A stretch of 39,012 nucleotides of DNA from an uncultured Erysipelotrichaceae bacterium (GCA_902785645.1 CACZZG010000008.1:1-39012); one strand, 5' to 3'; numbered from the stretch's first letter, positions 8,618-17,347 are shown. Made by a program: numbers and translations. Notes: a model not told the origin generated them from the sequence alone.

Positions 8618-9644
8618 CATTTCCTCCCTTATTTAATTCTTCGAAATATTTATTTAACTCTTCAGTCAAGTATTCAAGTGCGGATAAGACTTTGTCGTAA
8701 TCCATTCTTGTTGGCCCTAATAAGGTAATTGTGCTTTCTTCACCATTACCGATTTTAAATTTTGTGGTCACCATACTGACATCAGGATTTGTTTCACCAA
8801 TATTGAGTAACACTTCGTCTTCTTTGGTGTTCTTGGCTTCGTTATTCACTTCTCTAAACAACGATTTATCATTAAGCAATTTATAAACTTCTTGAAGTTT
8901 TTCAGCGTCGTTTTTGAATTCAGGTTGATTGAATAACTCATCTCTACCATATAAACTCAAGCGGTCACCAGCGAATCTAATGAATGTTTCAAGCAAAGCT
9001 TGGTAAACAATATCATGAGAGACAACATAGTCGTTAAGAATTGGTTTAAGAGCCTCAACTTTATCTACGAGTTCATTAACTGGTGTGCCTTTCAAACGAT
9101 CGTTGAGAATCTTGACACAGTCCACAACTTCATTCGCTTTAATGGATGTCGGAATAATAAATGTTTTGTTTTCGACATATCCTTTATCGGTAACAAACAC
9201 CGCGGTTAAGGTATTTTCACCAATTTGAATGAGTTGAACATTCGCTAATCTTTCAATTGTTTCACTGCTGCCATTAACAACGGAAACAAGGTTTGTCATA
9301 TGGGAGAGAATTTCACAACTTTCCTTGATGACTTCTTCGATTGAACGAACTTTTTGTTCTAGAACAACTTGTAATGAATTCTTTAATTGCTCATCAACGT
9401 TTTTATCACGTAAGTGTTCGCAATAATATCTATATCCTTTACTAGAAGGAACGCGTCCGCTGGAAGAGTGTGTCTTTTCGATAAAGCCCATTTTCTCTAA
9501 TGCGAACATCTCATTTCTGATTGTCGCGGAAGAATATGGAAGCTTATATTCATCGATAAGTGTATGACTTCCTACTGGTTGGGCATTCTTGATGAAATAT
9601 TCAACGATGTATTTCAAGATTGTGTCACTACGTGTTAATCCCAT
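8604..9644 (-). CDS. hrcA: Heat-inducible transcription repressor HrcA
   Basis: Represses the class I heat-shock genes by binding CIRCE; its activity depends on GroEL in model Firmicutes. The 346 residues begin MGLTRSDTILKYIVEYF with an N-terminal winged helix (SSATIRNEMFALEKMGFIEKTHSSSGRVPS), followed by the GAF-like domain (VQLIQIGENTLTAVFVTDKG). The start is the ATG at 9642-9644 with AGGAG 6 nt upstream. The frame is open back to a TTG at 9677, but that lies inside the CIRCE and has no ribosome site. First gene of hrcA-grpE-dnaK-dnaJ, so it represses itself. Confidence 0.97.
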   Translation of the reverse strand: MGLTRSDTILKYIVEYFIKNAQPVGSHTLIDEYKLPYSSATIRNEMFALEKMGFIEKTHSSSGRVPSSKGYRYYCEHLRDKNVDEQLKNSLQVVLEQKVRSIEEVIKESCEILSHMTNLVSVVNGSSETIERLANVQLIQIGENTLTAVFVTDKGYVENKTFIIPTSIKANEVVDCVKILNDRLKGTPVNELVDKVEALKPILNDYVVSHDIVYQALLETFIRFAGDRLSLYGRDELFNQPEFKNDAEKLQEVYKLLNDKSLFREVNNEAKNTKEDEVLLNIGETNPDVSMVTTKFKIGNGEESTITLLGPTRMDYDKVLSALEYLTEELNKYFEELNKGGNDGDA

Positions 9645-9657
9645 ACTAGTCTCCTTT

Positions 9658-9684
9658 TTAGCACTCTTTCTTTTCAAGTGCTAA
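9658..9684 (-). promoter_or_regulatory. CIRCE operator, proximal
   Basis: Plus strand TTAGCACTC, nine bases, AAGTGCTAA. This is the HrcA operator with one mismatch from the consensus second arm GAGTGCTAA. It lies around and just after the expected transcription start and ends 13 nt before the hrcA ATG. Confidence 0.93.
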
Positions 9685-9688
9685 CTAT

Positions 9689-9716
9689 ATTTTACGTTTT
9701 TTATTAGCAGTGTCAA
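9689..9716 (-). promoter_or_regulatory. Promoter of the hrcA-grpE-dnaK-dnaJ operon
   Basis: Minus strand TTGACA (9711-9716), a 16-nt spacer, TAAAAT (9689-9694). The -35 is inside the spacer of the distal CIRCE and the -10 lies directly upstream of the proximal CIRCE, so HrcA at either site would block RNA polymerase. Confidence 0.8.
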
Positions 9717-9730
9717 CAATTAAGTGCTAA
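9704..9730 (-). promoter_or_regulatory. CIRCE operator, distal
   Basis: Plus strand TTAGCAGTG, nine bases, AAGTGCTAA. A second, slightly less perfect CIRCE 19 nt from the first, covering the promoter -35. Two operators in tandem should give tight, possibly cooperative HrcA repression. Confidence 0.85.
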
Positions 9731-9732
9731 AA

Positions 9733-9755
9733 AAGCGCATCATTGCGACGCGCTT
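9733..9755 (-). terminator. Terminator after the RDD protein gene
   Basis: Minus-strand stem AAGCGC / GCGCTT followed by a short T run that runs directly into the distal CIRCE. It isolates the heat-shock operon from the lepA-hemW side. Confidence 0.75.
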
Positions 9756-9777
9756 AATCCTTATATATAAATATATA

Positions 9778-10185
9778 CTATAGACGTGTATCGATGGCAA
9801 ATGAGTTGCTCAGACGATCAATTACGCCTCTTTCTGTGTTGTTTTTAATGAAATACATGAGATCAATGATGACAAATATAAGCATAGATTCAGAGGCAGA
9901 CCTCACCATGGCTTGACGACGATTGATTCTTTTTCCGTCACTTGAGACATATTTAATACCTAATATTGCAGTCCCGATTGTGTATCCCTTGCTCACCACA
10001 AGAAGAAATAAATCGAAGAAAAACGAGAGGATAATAGCGACGCCAAAAGAGATCAATATATAAAAGATGACTTGAACATCTAATAAAATTAAAAATGGCA
10101 CTCCAGCCGCAAAACCAATCCCCAAATAGAGGACTAGATTAATGATATATGCCCATATTCTTTTAGCGAGTACTGCGGTTTCCAT
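9778..10185 (-). CDS. RDD family membrane protein
   Basis: 135 residues with three to four hydrophobic segments (near 13-30, 35-66 and 99-115). The opening LAKRIWAYIINLVLYLG and the block SKGYTIGTAILGIKYVSSDGKRI match the RDD family, small inner-membrane proteins of poorly defined function with transport or ion-homeostasis roles proposed for some members. The ATG overlaps the hemW stop (TAATG), so it is the end of a coupled hemW-RDD pair. A terminator follows. I cannot assign a substrate. Confidence 0.8.
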   Translation of the reverse strand: METAVLAKRIWAYIINLVLYLGIGFAAGVPFLILLDVQVIFYILISFGVAIILSFFFDLFLLVVSKGYTIGTAILGIKYVSSDGKRINRRQAMVRSASESMLIFVIIDLMYFIKNNTERGVIDRLSNSFAIDTRL

Positions 10186-11294
10186 TATTCTTCAATTAAT
10201 TGCATGATGATTTGATCTAAAACCATCATCCCTTCATAAGTTGGATATATTCTATCATTTTCCCTATCATGAACAAGGAGTTTATCTTTAACTAATGCGG
10301 ATATTTCATCATGTTTTGTTAATAACAAATTTTCATCGAATTTCTCTTTGAACTCTGCCAAATCAATACCATAGATAGTTCTTAAATTGAGCATGATGAA
10401 ATAAGTCCTATCATCTTTTTTATCCACTATTTCTTTTTCATCAATATAGTTTCCGGATAAATATTTATCGAGATTTCTGGTGTTTTTGTAGCGGATACCG
10501 TTTATATAACCCGCTGCGCCTAGACCAACACCATAATATTGTTCATCTTTCCAATAAGTCAGGTTATGTAATGATTCTCTTCCTGATTTAGCCCAGTTAG
10601 AAATCTCATAATGAACGAATCCTTTTTCTTTTAGAAAGCTTTCTGCATAGTCATATAAATCTCTGGCAAAAGAATCTGTTGGTTCTTCTATTCCTTTAAT
10701 TCCGAAGACGGTATTTGGATGAACGGTTAAACTATAACACGAGATATGTTCAATCCCCAAAGTCACCAAATTATTTAAATCTTCTTTGAATTGCGCTTTA
10801 TTGACATGGGGTAAGCCGATAATTAAATCGACATTAAGATTATCAAAACCATTGTTTCTCGCGTTTATAATGGCTGTTTTGACATCTTCAAATGTATGTT
10901 GACGATTAATGGTTTTTAAAATCTTGTTATTTGTGGTTTCAACCCCTATAGAAATGCGGTTAACAGCATATTTTTTAGCGATTAATAGTTTACTATTCGT
11001 CAAAGATTCAGGATTGGCTTCAATTGTATACTCTTTAACAGTCTTAATATATTTAGCCAAATACAAAAGTAATTTTTCAAATAGATCATCATCTAATGCG
11101 GTTGGTGTACCGCCACCAATATAGATGGTTTTGAGATTTTTTATTTTATAACTCTCAATTTCTTTAATTAGCGATTCAATATATTTTTCCGCAAAATTAC
11201 GAAAATACTGCAACTTTGGAAAGTCACAGTAATCGCATAAATGTGTGCAAAATGGTATGTGGATGTATAAAGATTGAACTTTATTATTCATCAT
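10185..11294 (-). CDS. hemW: Radical SAM heme chaperone HemW (HemN-like)
   Basis: Radical SAM protein of the family shown to bind and deliver heme, often misannotated as coproporphyrinogen III oxidase. The cluster motif FCTHLCDYCDFPK (CX3CX2C) is at the N-terminus, followed by the GGGTPT block and the C-terminal HemN domain; about 369 residues. The start is the ATG at 11292-11294 or 11289-11291, overlapping the end of the upstream small membrane gene. The frame extends further upstream but MNNKVQSLYIHIPFC matches the family start. The position near lepA and hrcA is conserved in Firmicutes. No heme-biosynthesis gene is in the window, so its client here is unknown. Confidence 0.92.
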   Translation of the reverse strand: MMNNKVQSLYIHIPFCTHLCDYCDFPKLQYFRNFAEKYIESLIKEIESYKIKNLKTIYIGGGTPTALDDDLFEKLLLYLAKYIKTVKEYTIEANPESLTNSKLLIAKKYAVNRISIGVETTNNKILKTINRQHTFEDVKTAIINARNNGFDNLNVDLIIGLPHVNKAQFKEDLNNLVTLGIEHISCYSLTVHPNTVFGIKGIEEPTDSFARDLYDYAESFLKEKGFVHYEISNWAKSGRESLHNLTYWKDEQYYGVGLGAAGYINGIRYKNTRNLDKYLSGNYIDEKEIVDKKDDRTYFIMLNLRTIYGIDLAEFKEKFDENLLLTKHDEISALVKDKLLVHDRENDRIYPTYEGMMVLDQIIMQLIEE

Positions 11295-11529
11295 CGTTTT
11301 GCTTATAATCTTGAATCTCTTTAGAGACTTTTTCATCCTCAACTGGTTGAAGCACTCTATCGAGCTCTTCTTTAGCGTAATCAGCTTCAGTTGGTTTATC
11401 TTCTTTTTGTTTGAGTTTTGGTCTTAATAATTTGTGGAGAATAAACGCCACAATAGCAATTAAAGCGAAGGCACCTAAAACAATAAGAAACGTCGCCCAT
11501 GCTGGAAATTCTACATATACTTTAAACAT
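11284..11529 (-). CDS. Small single-pass membrane protein, unknown function
   Basis: 81 residues: one strong membrane segment (about 10-33, WATFLIVLGAFALIAIVAFI), a basic stop-transfer patch (HKLLRPKLKQK), then a charged, Glu/Lys-rich tail probably in the cytoplasm. The start ATG has GGAGG 7 nt upstream. It lies 12 nt after the degenerate Fic gene and overlaps the start of hemW, so it is in their operon. I do not recognise a family; the layout resembles small membrane-anchored adaptor or assembly proteins, but that is only a shape comparison. Confidence 0.75.
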   Translation of the reverse strand: MFKVYVEFPAWATFLIVLGAFALIAIVAFILHKLLRPKLKQKEDKPTEADYAKEELDRVLQPVEDEKVSKEIQDYKQNDDE

Positions 11530-11541
11530 AGTTTATCCTCC

Positions 11542-13041
11542 TTATTTTCTTGGAATTGGTGTGTAAATGAATTTCTTGTTGCTGCTATCTTTACGATAAT
11601 AACCGAGTTCCACCAAATGGTCCATGGCTGTTCTAGCAGTTTCATAAACACAACCTATCATACGCTTATATTGCGCAATTGTATAACTTTTACCTAATGT
11701 ACAGTGGCGAGCATAAAATTTAGCTTCATGTTTCCTTAAGGAAGGATCTAACTCTAACAAGTGTTGTTCTAATCTTAATGCTTGCTTCTCATCAATTGCT
11801 GGTGGAATATAACTGACTGCAATTTGTTCTTGAACCTCTTCTCTAATCGCAGGTTGTGGTTGCTCAACTTGTTGTCTAACGGGTTCTGGTTGTGGTTCAG
11901 GTTGTTTTTCAACCTTTGGTTGCTCCACAACTACTGGAGCAGGAGCTGGTTGTTCTTTCTTTTCTTCTCTTGGTTCTTCTTGAGCGGAATCAAACAACGA
12001 AGGCTGCTCAACAACATATGTTGTGTGATTAGGTTTTTCGTCATCAGTTTTGTAGAAGTCCGCCCTTAAATTGCGGCTCTTCATTTCTGTGATGGCATCA
12101 AATAATGAATCACATTTTGCATCTAAAGTCTTGATACCATAGTTGACGAAATATGTTGTATCAGAGGTCTTTTGAACTTCTAAGAATAATTTCATTATTT
12201 CTTCTTGATTCTCTGATAGTAATGACTCGATTGGAATTAAAACACCGACTTCACCTAAATCACCATGGGCCAAGATTGATTTGGCTAATAAAACAGCGAT
12301 TTCATCACTATAATCTTGGAATGGTTTGATGTAATTGACGTAATAATAGGCAATACTTGCTTTGCAAGCAGCACTTAATGTCGACTGTTGAATAAAGTCA
12401 AACAAACTATCCATCATTGTGTCAATCAAGATTGTTGGAGCGGATGTATAGACGCGGTCGATTAATACTCTATTTTCTCTATTTGTGTCCTCGACGTTTC
12501 TATAGAAGGTTGTTAACTCATTGCTACCAATTAAACGCGAATAAATCTCTCCTAAGAAATCGACATCGATTGGGCTATTATACTTTTTCTTAATAAAATT
12601 AAGTGCATCTAAATATCTCAATAAGATTCTTGTTGATGGAGCGGTTTCACGAATGTCGCCATGAATCAAAGAACGTAAATATTGATCAGATACTTCAATA
12701 TCGTGTTTTGCAGCTAATGATTTTAAACTATTGATTAAGCAGAAATCTTCAAATCTTTTCAAATCTCCGTTTTGGATATTCAATAATGAATATTCTCTCA
12801 TCAAACGAATGAGCTTCATATCTGTAGTGTTGAGTGAAGCCACAATTGATGGGCAAGAGCACACCACTAATTGGTTTTTCTCAATACTCTTGATTGTTAG
12901 ATATCTATTGTAACTTGAACGATAACTCAAAATATTGCTCCAGATACTATCGATCATGGACATGTTGAGTTCCTTCATTACTTCTGATCTTGTTGCGTAT
13001 TTTTCTTCTGTAAAGCGAATCGCTAAATCATTTCTCGCCAT
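11542..13041 (-). CDS. Degenerate Fic-fold protein with Pro/Gln/Glu linker and C-terminal winged helix
   Basis: 499 residues from the ATG at 13039-13041 (GGAGG 9 nt upstream). Residues about 160-260 follow the Fic core: FLGEIYSRLIGS, then FYRNV, then AACKASIAYYYVNYIKPF and a helix with VLLAKSIL. At the place of the catalytic loop HPFxxGNGR the protein has KPFQDYSDE (239-247): the histidine, both glycines, Asn and Arg are replaced while Pro-Phe remains. AMP transfer is therefore unlikely. Residues 345-408 are a low-complexity Pro/Gln/Glu/Val linker. Residues about 440-499 look like a winged helix (SYTIAQYKRMIGCVYETARTAMDHLVELGYY) as seen at the end of many Fic proteins. It could be a binding or regulatory protein. 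The gene lies after lepA's terminator with its own promoter and leads into the small membrane protein and hemW. Confidence 0.8.
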   Translation of the reverse strand: MARNDLAIRFTEEKYATRSEVMKELNMSMIDSIWSNILSYRSSYNRYLTIKSIEKNQLVVCSCPSIVASLNTTDMKLIRLMREYSLLNIQNGDLKRFEDFCLINSLKSLAAKHDIEVSDQYLRSLIHGDIRETAPSTRILLRYLDALNFIKKKYNSPIDVDFLGEIYSRLIGSNELTTFYRNVEDTNRENRVLIDRVYTSAPTILIDTMMDSLFDFIQQSTLSAACKASIAYYYVNYIKPFQDYSDEIAVLLAKSILAHGDLGEVGVLIPIESLLSENQEEIMKLFLEVQKTSDTTYFVNYGIKTLDAKCDSLFDAITEMKSRNLRADFYKTDDEKPNHTTYVVEQPSLFDSAQEEPREEKKEQPAPAPVVVEQPKVEKQPEPQPEPVRQQVEQPQPAIREEVQEQIAVSYIPPAIDEKQALRLEQHLLELDPSLRKHEAKFYARHCTLGKSYTIAQYKRMIGCVYETARTAMDHLVELGYYRKDSSNKKFIYTPIPRK

Positions 13042-13064
13042 AAGCAAAAACCTCCGTTGGCTTC

Positions 13065-13094
13065 ATTATAAAATAAAAAGCACCATAGGTGCAA
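13065..13094 (-). promoter_or_regulatory. Promoter of the Fic-like/hemW operon
   Basis: Minus strand TTGCAC (13089-13094), 18 nt, TATAAT (13065-13070), about 24 nt before the ATG. The -35 overlaps the start of the lepA terminator stem. Confidence 0.6.
13075..13092 (-). terminator. Terminator after lepA
   Basis: Minus-strand stem GCACC / GGTGC with loop TAT followed by TTTTTATTTT. It lies 44 nt after the lepA stop. Short but GC-rich, with a clear T run. Confidence 0.75.
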
Positions 13095-13135
13095 TATAAA
13101 ACTAAAAATGTACTAAATTTTTACTGGAAATCTAG

Positions 13136-14950
13136 TTAATTGTCTTCATCGTCAATCGATAAGATTGACATAAATGCTTCTTGTGGAACTTCGACTGAGC
13201 CAATCTTCTTCATGCGCTTTTTGCCTTCTTTTTGTTTCTCTAAAAGCTTCTTTTTACGGGTGATATCACCACCATAACACTTGGCTAAAACGTCTTTTCT
13301 CACTGCTTTTACATCACATCTAGCAATAGCTTTGCCACCAATCGCGGCCTGGATTGGAATTTCGAATTGATGACGAGGAATAACTTCTTTTATTCTACGA
13401 ATAATACCCAAACCTCTTTGATAAGCATTTGGTCTATAAACGATACTACTTAAAGCATCCACGACTGTTCCATTAAGTAAAACATCTAACTTAACTAAGT
13501 CGCTCTTTTTATAATCAGAATATTCATAGTCAAATGAAGCATATCCTTTAGTGTAGCTCTTAAGTTTATCAAAGAAATTGTAAACAATTTCTGACAAAGG
13601 TAATTCGTATGTCAGAATCATTCTTGTGTCATCAAAATATTCTAAGTTGGTATAAATACCACGTCTTTCTTGACATAATTCCATGATTGGACCGACATAT
13701 TCTTTTGGTGTCATGATACTAGCTTTAACGTATGGTTCTTCAATAGAAGAAATTTTACTACTATCTGGCATTTTTGCCGGGTTATCCAAATTGATAATTG
13801 TGCCATCGGTTAGATTGATATGATAAATAACGCTAGGTGCAGTCAAAATGAGATCAAGGTTATATTCTCTTTCTAGTCTTTCTTGTACTATATCCATGTG
13901 TAATAAACCCAAGAAACCACATCTAAAACCAAAACCTAATGCTTGGCTGGTTTCAGCAACATAATGAAGCGAAGCATCATTAAGCGTTAATTTTTCCAAG
14001 GCTTCTTTGAGGTCTTGATACTTTTTGCTGTCGACAGGATATAAGCCACAATACACCATTGGATTTATAACTCTATAGCCAGGTAAAGCTTCTTTGGCGG
14101 AGTTATCAAAATTTGTAACGGTATCGCCAGGATGGACATCTTTAATGTCTTTGATTTGTGCGCATAAATATCCGACTTGTCCTGCACTCAATGACTTAGT
14201 TTTTATTTCATCCGGAGTTCTAATGCCTACTTCAGTAACGATATAATCGGTTCCTGCTTGCATGAGCTTAATGTGGTCTCCAACTTTAACTTCGCCATCT
14301 TTAATTCTTGTAAGAATTACTACACCACGATATGGATCATAGTAACTATCAAAAATCAAGGCTTTTAATGGTGCGGATAAGTCTCCATCAGGTGCCGGCA
14401 CGTTATGTACGATATATTCGAGTAATTCATGAATATGAAAACCAGTTTTAGCGGATACTTCGACTGCATTTGAACAATCAATTCCAATTCTTTCTTCGAT
14501 TTCTTTTTTAGCCCAATCTGGTTGAGCACTAGGTAAATCAACTTTGTTGATAACTGGCAAAATTGTTAAATCATTATCGACTGCTAAATAGACGTTAGCT
14601 AAGGTTTGGGCTTCCACTCCTTGAGTGGCATCGACGACCAAAACAGCACCTTCGCAGGCGGCCAACGATCTTGATACTTCGTATGTGAAGTCGACATGCC
14701 CTGGAGTGTCGATCAAATTAAAGACATAATCTTCGCCATCATCAGCTTTGTAACCTAAGGTTACGGCATTTAATTTAATCGTAATACCTCTTTCTCTTTC
14801 GAGGTCCATTGAGTCAAGAATTTGTTCTTTCATCTCGCGCGATTCTATTGCGCCTGTAGACTCCAAAATACGATCAGCAAGTGTTGATTTGCCGTGATCA
14901 ATATGAGCAATGATGGAAAAGTTTCTTATTTTCTTTTGATCGAAGTTCAT
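13136..14950 (-). CDS. lepA: Elongation factor 4 (LepA)
   Basis: Ribosome-dependent translational GTPase that back-translocates or remodels ribosomes and affects 30S biogenesis. 604 residues, full length. G1 AHIDHGKST, the switch I region RERGIT, G3 DTPGH and G4 NKVD are visible, followed by domain II, EF-G-like domains III and V, and the LepA-specific C-terminus ending with the basic [19 protein letters not shown] segment. A TATAAT box ends 9 nt before the ATG and there is no Shine-Dalgarno, so this gene probably makes a near-leaderless mRNA. The distance to the upstream helicase gene is only 25 nt. Confidence 0.97.
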   Translation of the reverse strand: MNFDQKKIRNFSIIAHIDHGKSTLADRILESTGAIESREMKEQILDSMDLERERGITIKLNAVTLGYKADDGEDYVFNLIDTPGHVDFTYEVSRSLAACEGAVLVVDATQGVEAQTLANVYLAVDNDLTILPVINKVDLPSAQPDWAKKEIEERIGIDCSNAVEVSAKTGFHIHELLEYIVHNVPAPDGDLSAPLKALIFDSYYDPYRGVVILTRIKDGEVKVGDHIKLMQAGTDYIVTEVGIRTPDEIKTKSLSAGQVGYLCAQIKDIKDVHPGDTVTNFDNSAKEALPGYRVINPMVYCGLYPVDSKKYQDLKEALEKLTLNDASLHYVAETSQALGFGFRCGFLGLLHMDIVQERLEREYNLDLILTAPSVIYHINLTDGTIINLDNPAKMPDSSKISSIEEPYVKASIMTPKEYVGPIMELCQERRGIYTNLEYFDDTRMILTYELPLSEIVYNFFDKLKSYTKGYASFDYEYSDYKKSDLVKLDVLLNGTVVDALSSIVYRPNAYQRGLGIIRRIKEVIPRHQFEIPIQAAIGGKAIARCDVKAVRKDVLAKCYGGDITRKKKLLEKQKEGKKRMKKIGSVEVPQEAFMSILSIDDEDN

Positions 14951-14959
14951 AATGTAAAC

Positions 14960-14965
14960 ATTATA
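14960..14965 (-). promoter_or_regulatory. -10 box of lepA, near-leaderless
   Basis: TATAAT on the minus strand, 9 nt before the lepA ATG. A weak TTTGAG-like -35 lies about 16 nt upstream, within the 3' end of the helicase gene. Confidence 0.6.
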
Positions 14966-14975
14966 TCAATATTTT

Positions 14976-17315
14976 TTATTCCTCAAAGAATTTTGTAAGT
15001 GATTGTTCCACTTCTAATGGTTCCAAAACCACTTCGTAATTCTTCCACTCGGCGCGGAATAAATCTTGGTATTGATGATTCATATATCTTTCGTCTATGA
15101 GTAGTACCGCTCCGCGGTCTTTCTCACTGCGGATGACTCTTCCCACTGCTTGCATGATTTTATTCATGCCTGGGTTTAAATAAGCATAATCATGACCCGG
15201 CAATTCATTTTCTTTATAGTATTCAGCGATTTTATCGCTTTCAAAATTAATACGTGGCATACCAATACCGATAATAACCGCACCAATTAAACGGTCATTG
15301 ACCAAGTCAATTCCTTCACTAAATGCTCCACCAATAACGATAAAACCAAGCGTGGTTTTTTCTGGATTTTCTTTGAAATTATCTAAAAATGCCTTTCTTT
15401 CTTCTTCGCTCATCTCTTTGTTTTGAATGAAATAATCAGTATTTGATAAATCAATTTCCGGTAACAAATTTTGCATATACTCATAGCTTGGAGAATATAT
15501 GAAATAATTGCCCACTTTATTTTTAATAAAAGAATCAATGTATTGAGCAACAACTTTATATGATTTATCCCTATTTTTGTATTTGGTTGATACTTTAGGA
15601 GCCACTAAAATCTTTAAGTTATCAATCGGGAACGGAGAAGGAAGAATTAAACGCGGGTCTTCTTTTTTATCTCCACCTAGAGTGTCTATATAATAGTCAA
15701 TCGGTTGTAAAGTTGCGGAAAATAAGACCGTGCCTCTGACCTTTTTTAGAGTTCTTCCAATAAATGAACTAGCATCTAAGCAAAATAGATGAATGTCAAC
15801 CAAATCATCATGCTTATCTATATAAAATAGATATTTGTCACAATAGAAATCGCTTAGCTTAAAGAATTCGTTTGTGTCTAAATAGAATTCAAGGAGTTCT
15901 TTTGTCATTTCCTTATGATCGTTTTTGTTTATATCTTGCATCGTATTGATAAAGTAATTGATGACGGAATAAACATCATCTGGATAATGGTCATAGACAT
16001 TTTGTCCATCTTCTTGTGTCTCGAGCAAATCTTTGAATAATTTATTCATTTTACTCATCGCTCTTTTGAGTTTTACATGATGGGAATGAGTGACTGATTT
16101 TCTCGCTTCTTTAAACTTTTTATAAGATAAAGTCGCAGAATACATGTCTCTTGAACGATCGATGAGATTGTGTGCTTCATCCACTAAAGCGAGGTGATGA
16201 GAAGCATCTTCATCAAAGTATCTTTTCATATATGAAATAGGATCAAACATGTAATTGTAATCGCAGATGATAATATCGCAAAACAAAGACAAGTCTAATT
16301 CGAATTCAAAAGGACAAATTTCATTTTCCTTGGCGATTCTTGTGATATTGTCTAAATCAAATGTTGAATAATTCAACAAAGAATACTTAAGGACAGATTG
16401 TATTTTATTATAATAACCCTTCGCAAACGGACATTCGTCAGGGTTACATGCCTTTCCTTTGCAGAAGCATATTTTATCTTTTGCAGTTATAACGATATCG
16501 TTAGCGACAAAACCATTCTCTTTGAGAATGTTAACTGCTTGATACGCCGATTCTTTTCCGGAGGTTTTTGCAGTGAGATAAAAGATCTTTGTCTCTTCAT
16601 CTTCCAATGAACCTTTGATAAACGGAAACAATGTCGACATCGTTTTACCGATGCCAGTTGGCGCTTCTGCGAAAAATCTTCCACCATTAACGGCTACGGC
16701 ATAGCAGTATTTAGCTAATTCGCGTTGTCCTGAGCGGTATTTCTTAAAAGGGAAAGATAATCCCTGGATTGATTTGTTTTTCTCTTCTATGTGTCTAAAA
16801 ATAATGTTGTAGAAAGCAAGATAATCTTCAAATAATGAGAAGACAAATTGTTCCAATTCGGATTTTAAAAACGAATATTCTTCGATGCGTTTTTCTTTCT
16901 CTTTGCCTTGTCTGATATATGTTAGTCTTACGGAAATAAAATCGAGATTTTGTTCGATTAAAAAGAGAAATGCATAGCATTTAGCTTGACCGATGTGCCA
17001 TTCAAAGTTGTCATCTCTAAACTTTTGCAAATCCTCCACTGTCGATTTAATTTCATCGATGATATATTCGCCGTTTTTTCTTTTGATGATTCCGTCAGCG
17101 CGGCCTTGTAATGTGATATCCACTCCTTCGACGTTAAATGTGTGGAGTAAGGGATATTCGCTGATATAATCAGAGCCTTGTTTGGCTTGATAACTTGCGT
17201 GTATTCTACTTCCTTCAGTCATCGATGAACGATTAAAAACGCGATTATCAATATCGCCTGTTCTTAATAAGAAGTCCACAAGTTGATGAACTGATAAAGT
17301 GAGTGTTCGATTCAT
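14976..17315 (-). CDS. RecB-type nuclease domain fused to XPD/DinG-family helicase
   Basis: 779 residues. The N-terminal part (about 1-180) carries the Cas4/RecB-type PD-(D/E)XK set: His39, Asp74 in GRAD, Glu88-x-Lys90 in DEIKS and the Gln110-xxx-Tyr114 motif. The helicase part has Walker A APTGIGKT (about 218-225), a cysteine cluster (283, 285, 290, 295, plus Cys334) placed as in Fe-S helicases, the DEAH box VDEAHNL (378-384), and C-terminal superfamily 2 motifs including GAFSEGID and QAVGRVIRS. The family unwinds DNA 5' to 3' and acts in repair of structured or damaged DNA. The exact substrate is unknown. It follows fmt after a terminator; no Shine-Dalgarno is visible before its ATG. Confidence 0.88.
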   Translation of the reverse strand: MNRTLTLSVHQLVDFLLRTGDIDNRVFNRSSMTEGSRIHASYQAKQGSDYISEYPLLHTFNVEGVDITLQGRADGIIKRKNGEYIIDEIKSTVEDLQKFRDDNFEWHIGQAKCYAFLFLIEQNLDFISVRLTYIRQGKEKEKRIEEYSFLKSELEQFVFSLFEDYLAFYNIIFRHIEEKNKSIQGLSFPFKKYRSGQRELAKYCYAVAVNGGRFFAEAPTGIGKTMSTLFPFIKGSLEDEETKIFYLTAKTSGKESAYQAVNILKENGFVANDIVITAKDKICFCKGKACNPDECPFAKGYYNKIQSVLKYSLLNYSTFDLDNITRIAKENEICPFEFELDLSLFCDIIICDYNYMFDPISYMKRYFDEDASHHLALVDEAHNLIDRSRDMYSATLSYKKFKEARKSVTHSHHVKLKRAMSKMNKLFKDLLETQEDGQNVYDHYPDDVYSVINYFINTMQDINKNDHKEMTKELLEFYLDTNEFFKLSDFYCDKYLFYIDKHDDLVDIHLFCLDASSFIGRTLKKVRGTVLFSATLQPIDYYIDTLGGDKKEDPRLILPSPFPIDNLKILVAPKVSTKYKNRDKSYKVVAQYIDSFIKNKVGNYFIYSPSYEYMQNLLPEIDLSNTDYFIQNKEMSEEERKAFLDNFKENPEKTTLGFIVIGGAFSEGIDLVNDRLIGAVIIGIGMPRINFESDKIAEYYKENELPGHDYAYLNPGMNKIMQAVGRVIRSEKDRGAVLLIDERYMNHQYQDLFRAEWKNYEVVLEPLEVEQSLTKFFEE

Positions 17316-17331
17316 AGAATTTATAAAATAA

Positions 17332-17347
17332 GACTAGTAAACTAGTC
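17332..17347 (-). terminator. Terminator after fmt, overlapping its stop codon
   Basis: Minus-strand stem GACTAG / CTAGTC, loop TTTA, then TTATTTT. The fmt TAG (17342-17344) is part of the first arm, so ribosomes would reach the stop inside the stem. Confidence 0.7.

Noticed and set aside
9645-9677. N-terminal extension of HrcA to a TTG at 9677
   Set aside because: The extension is the translated CIRCE operator; the ATG at 9644 has a Shine-Dalgarno and the standard HrcA start.
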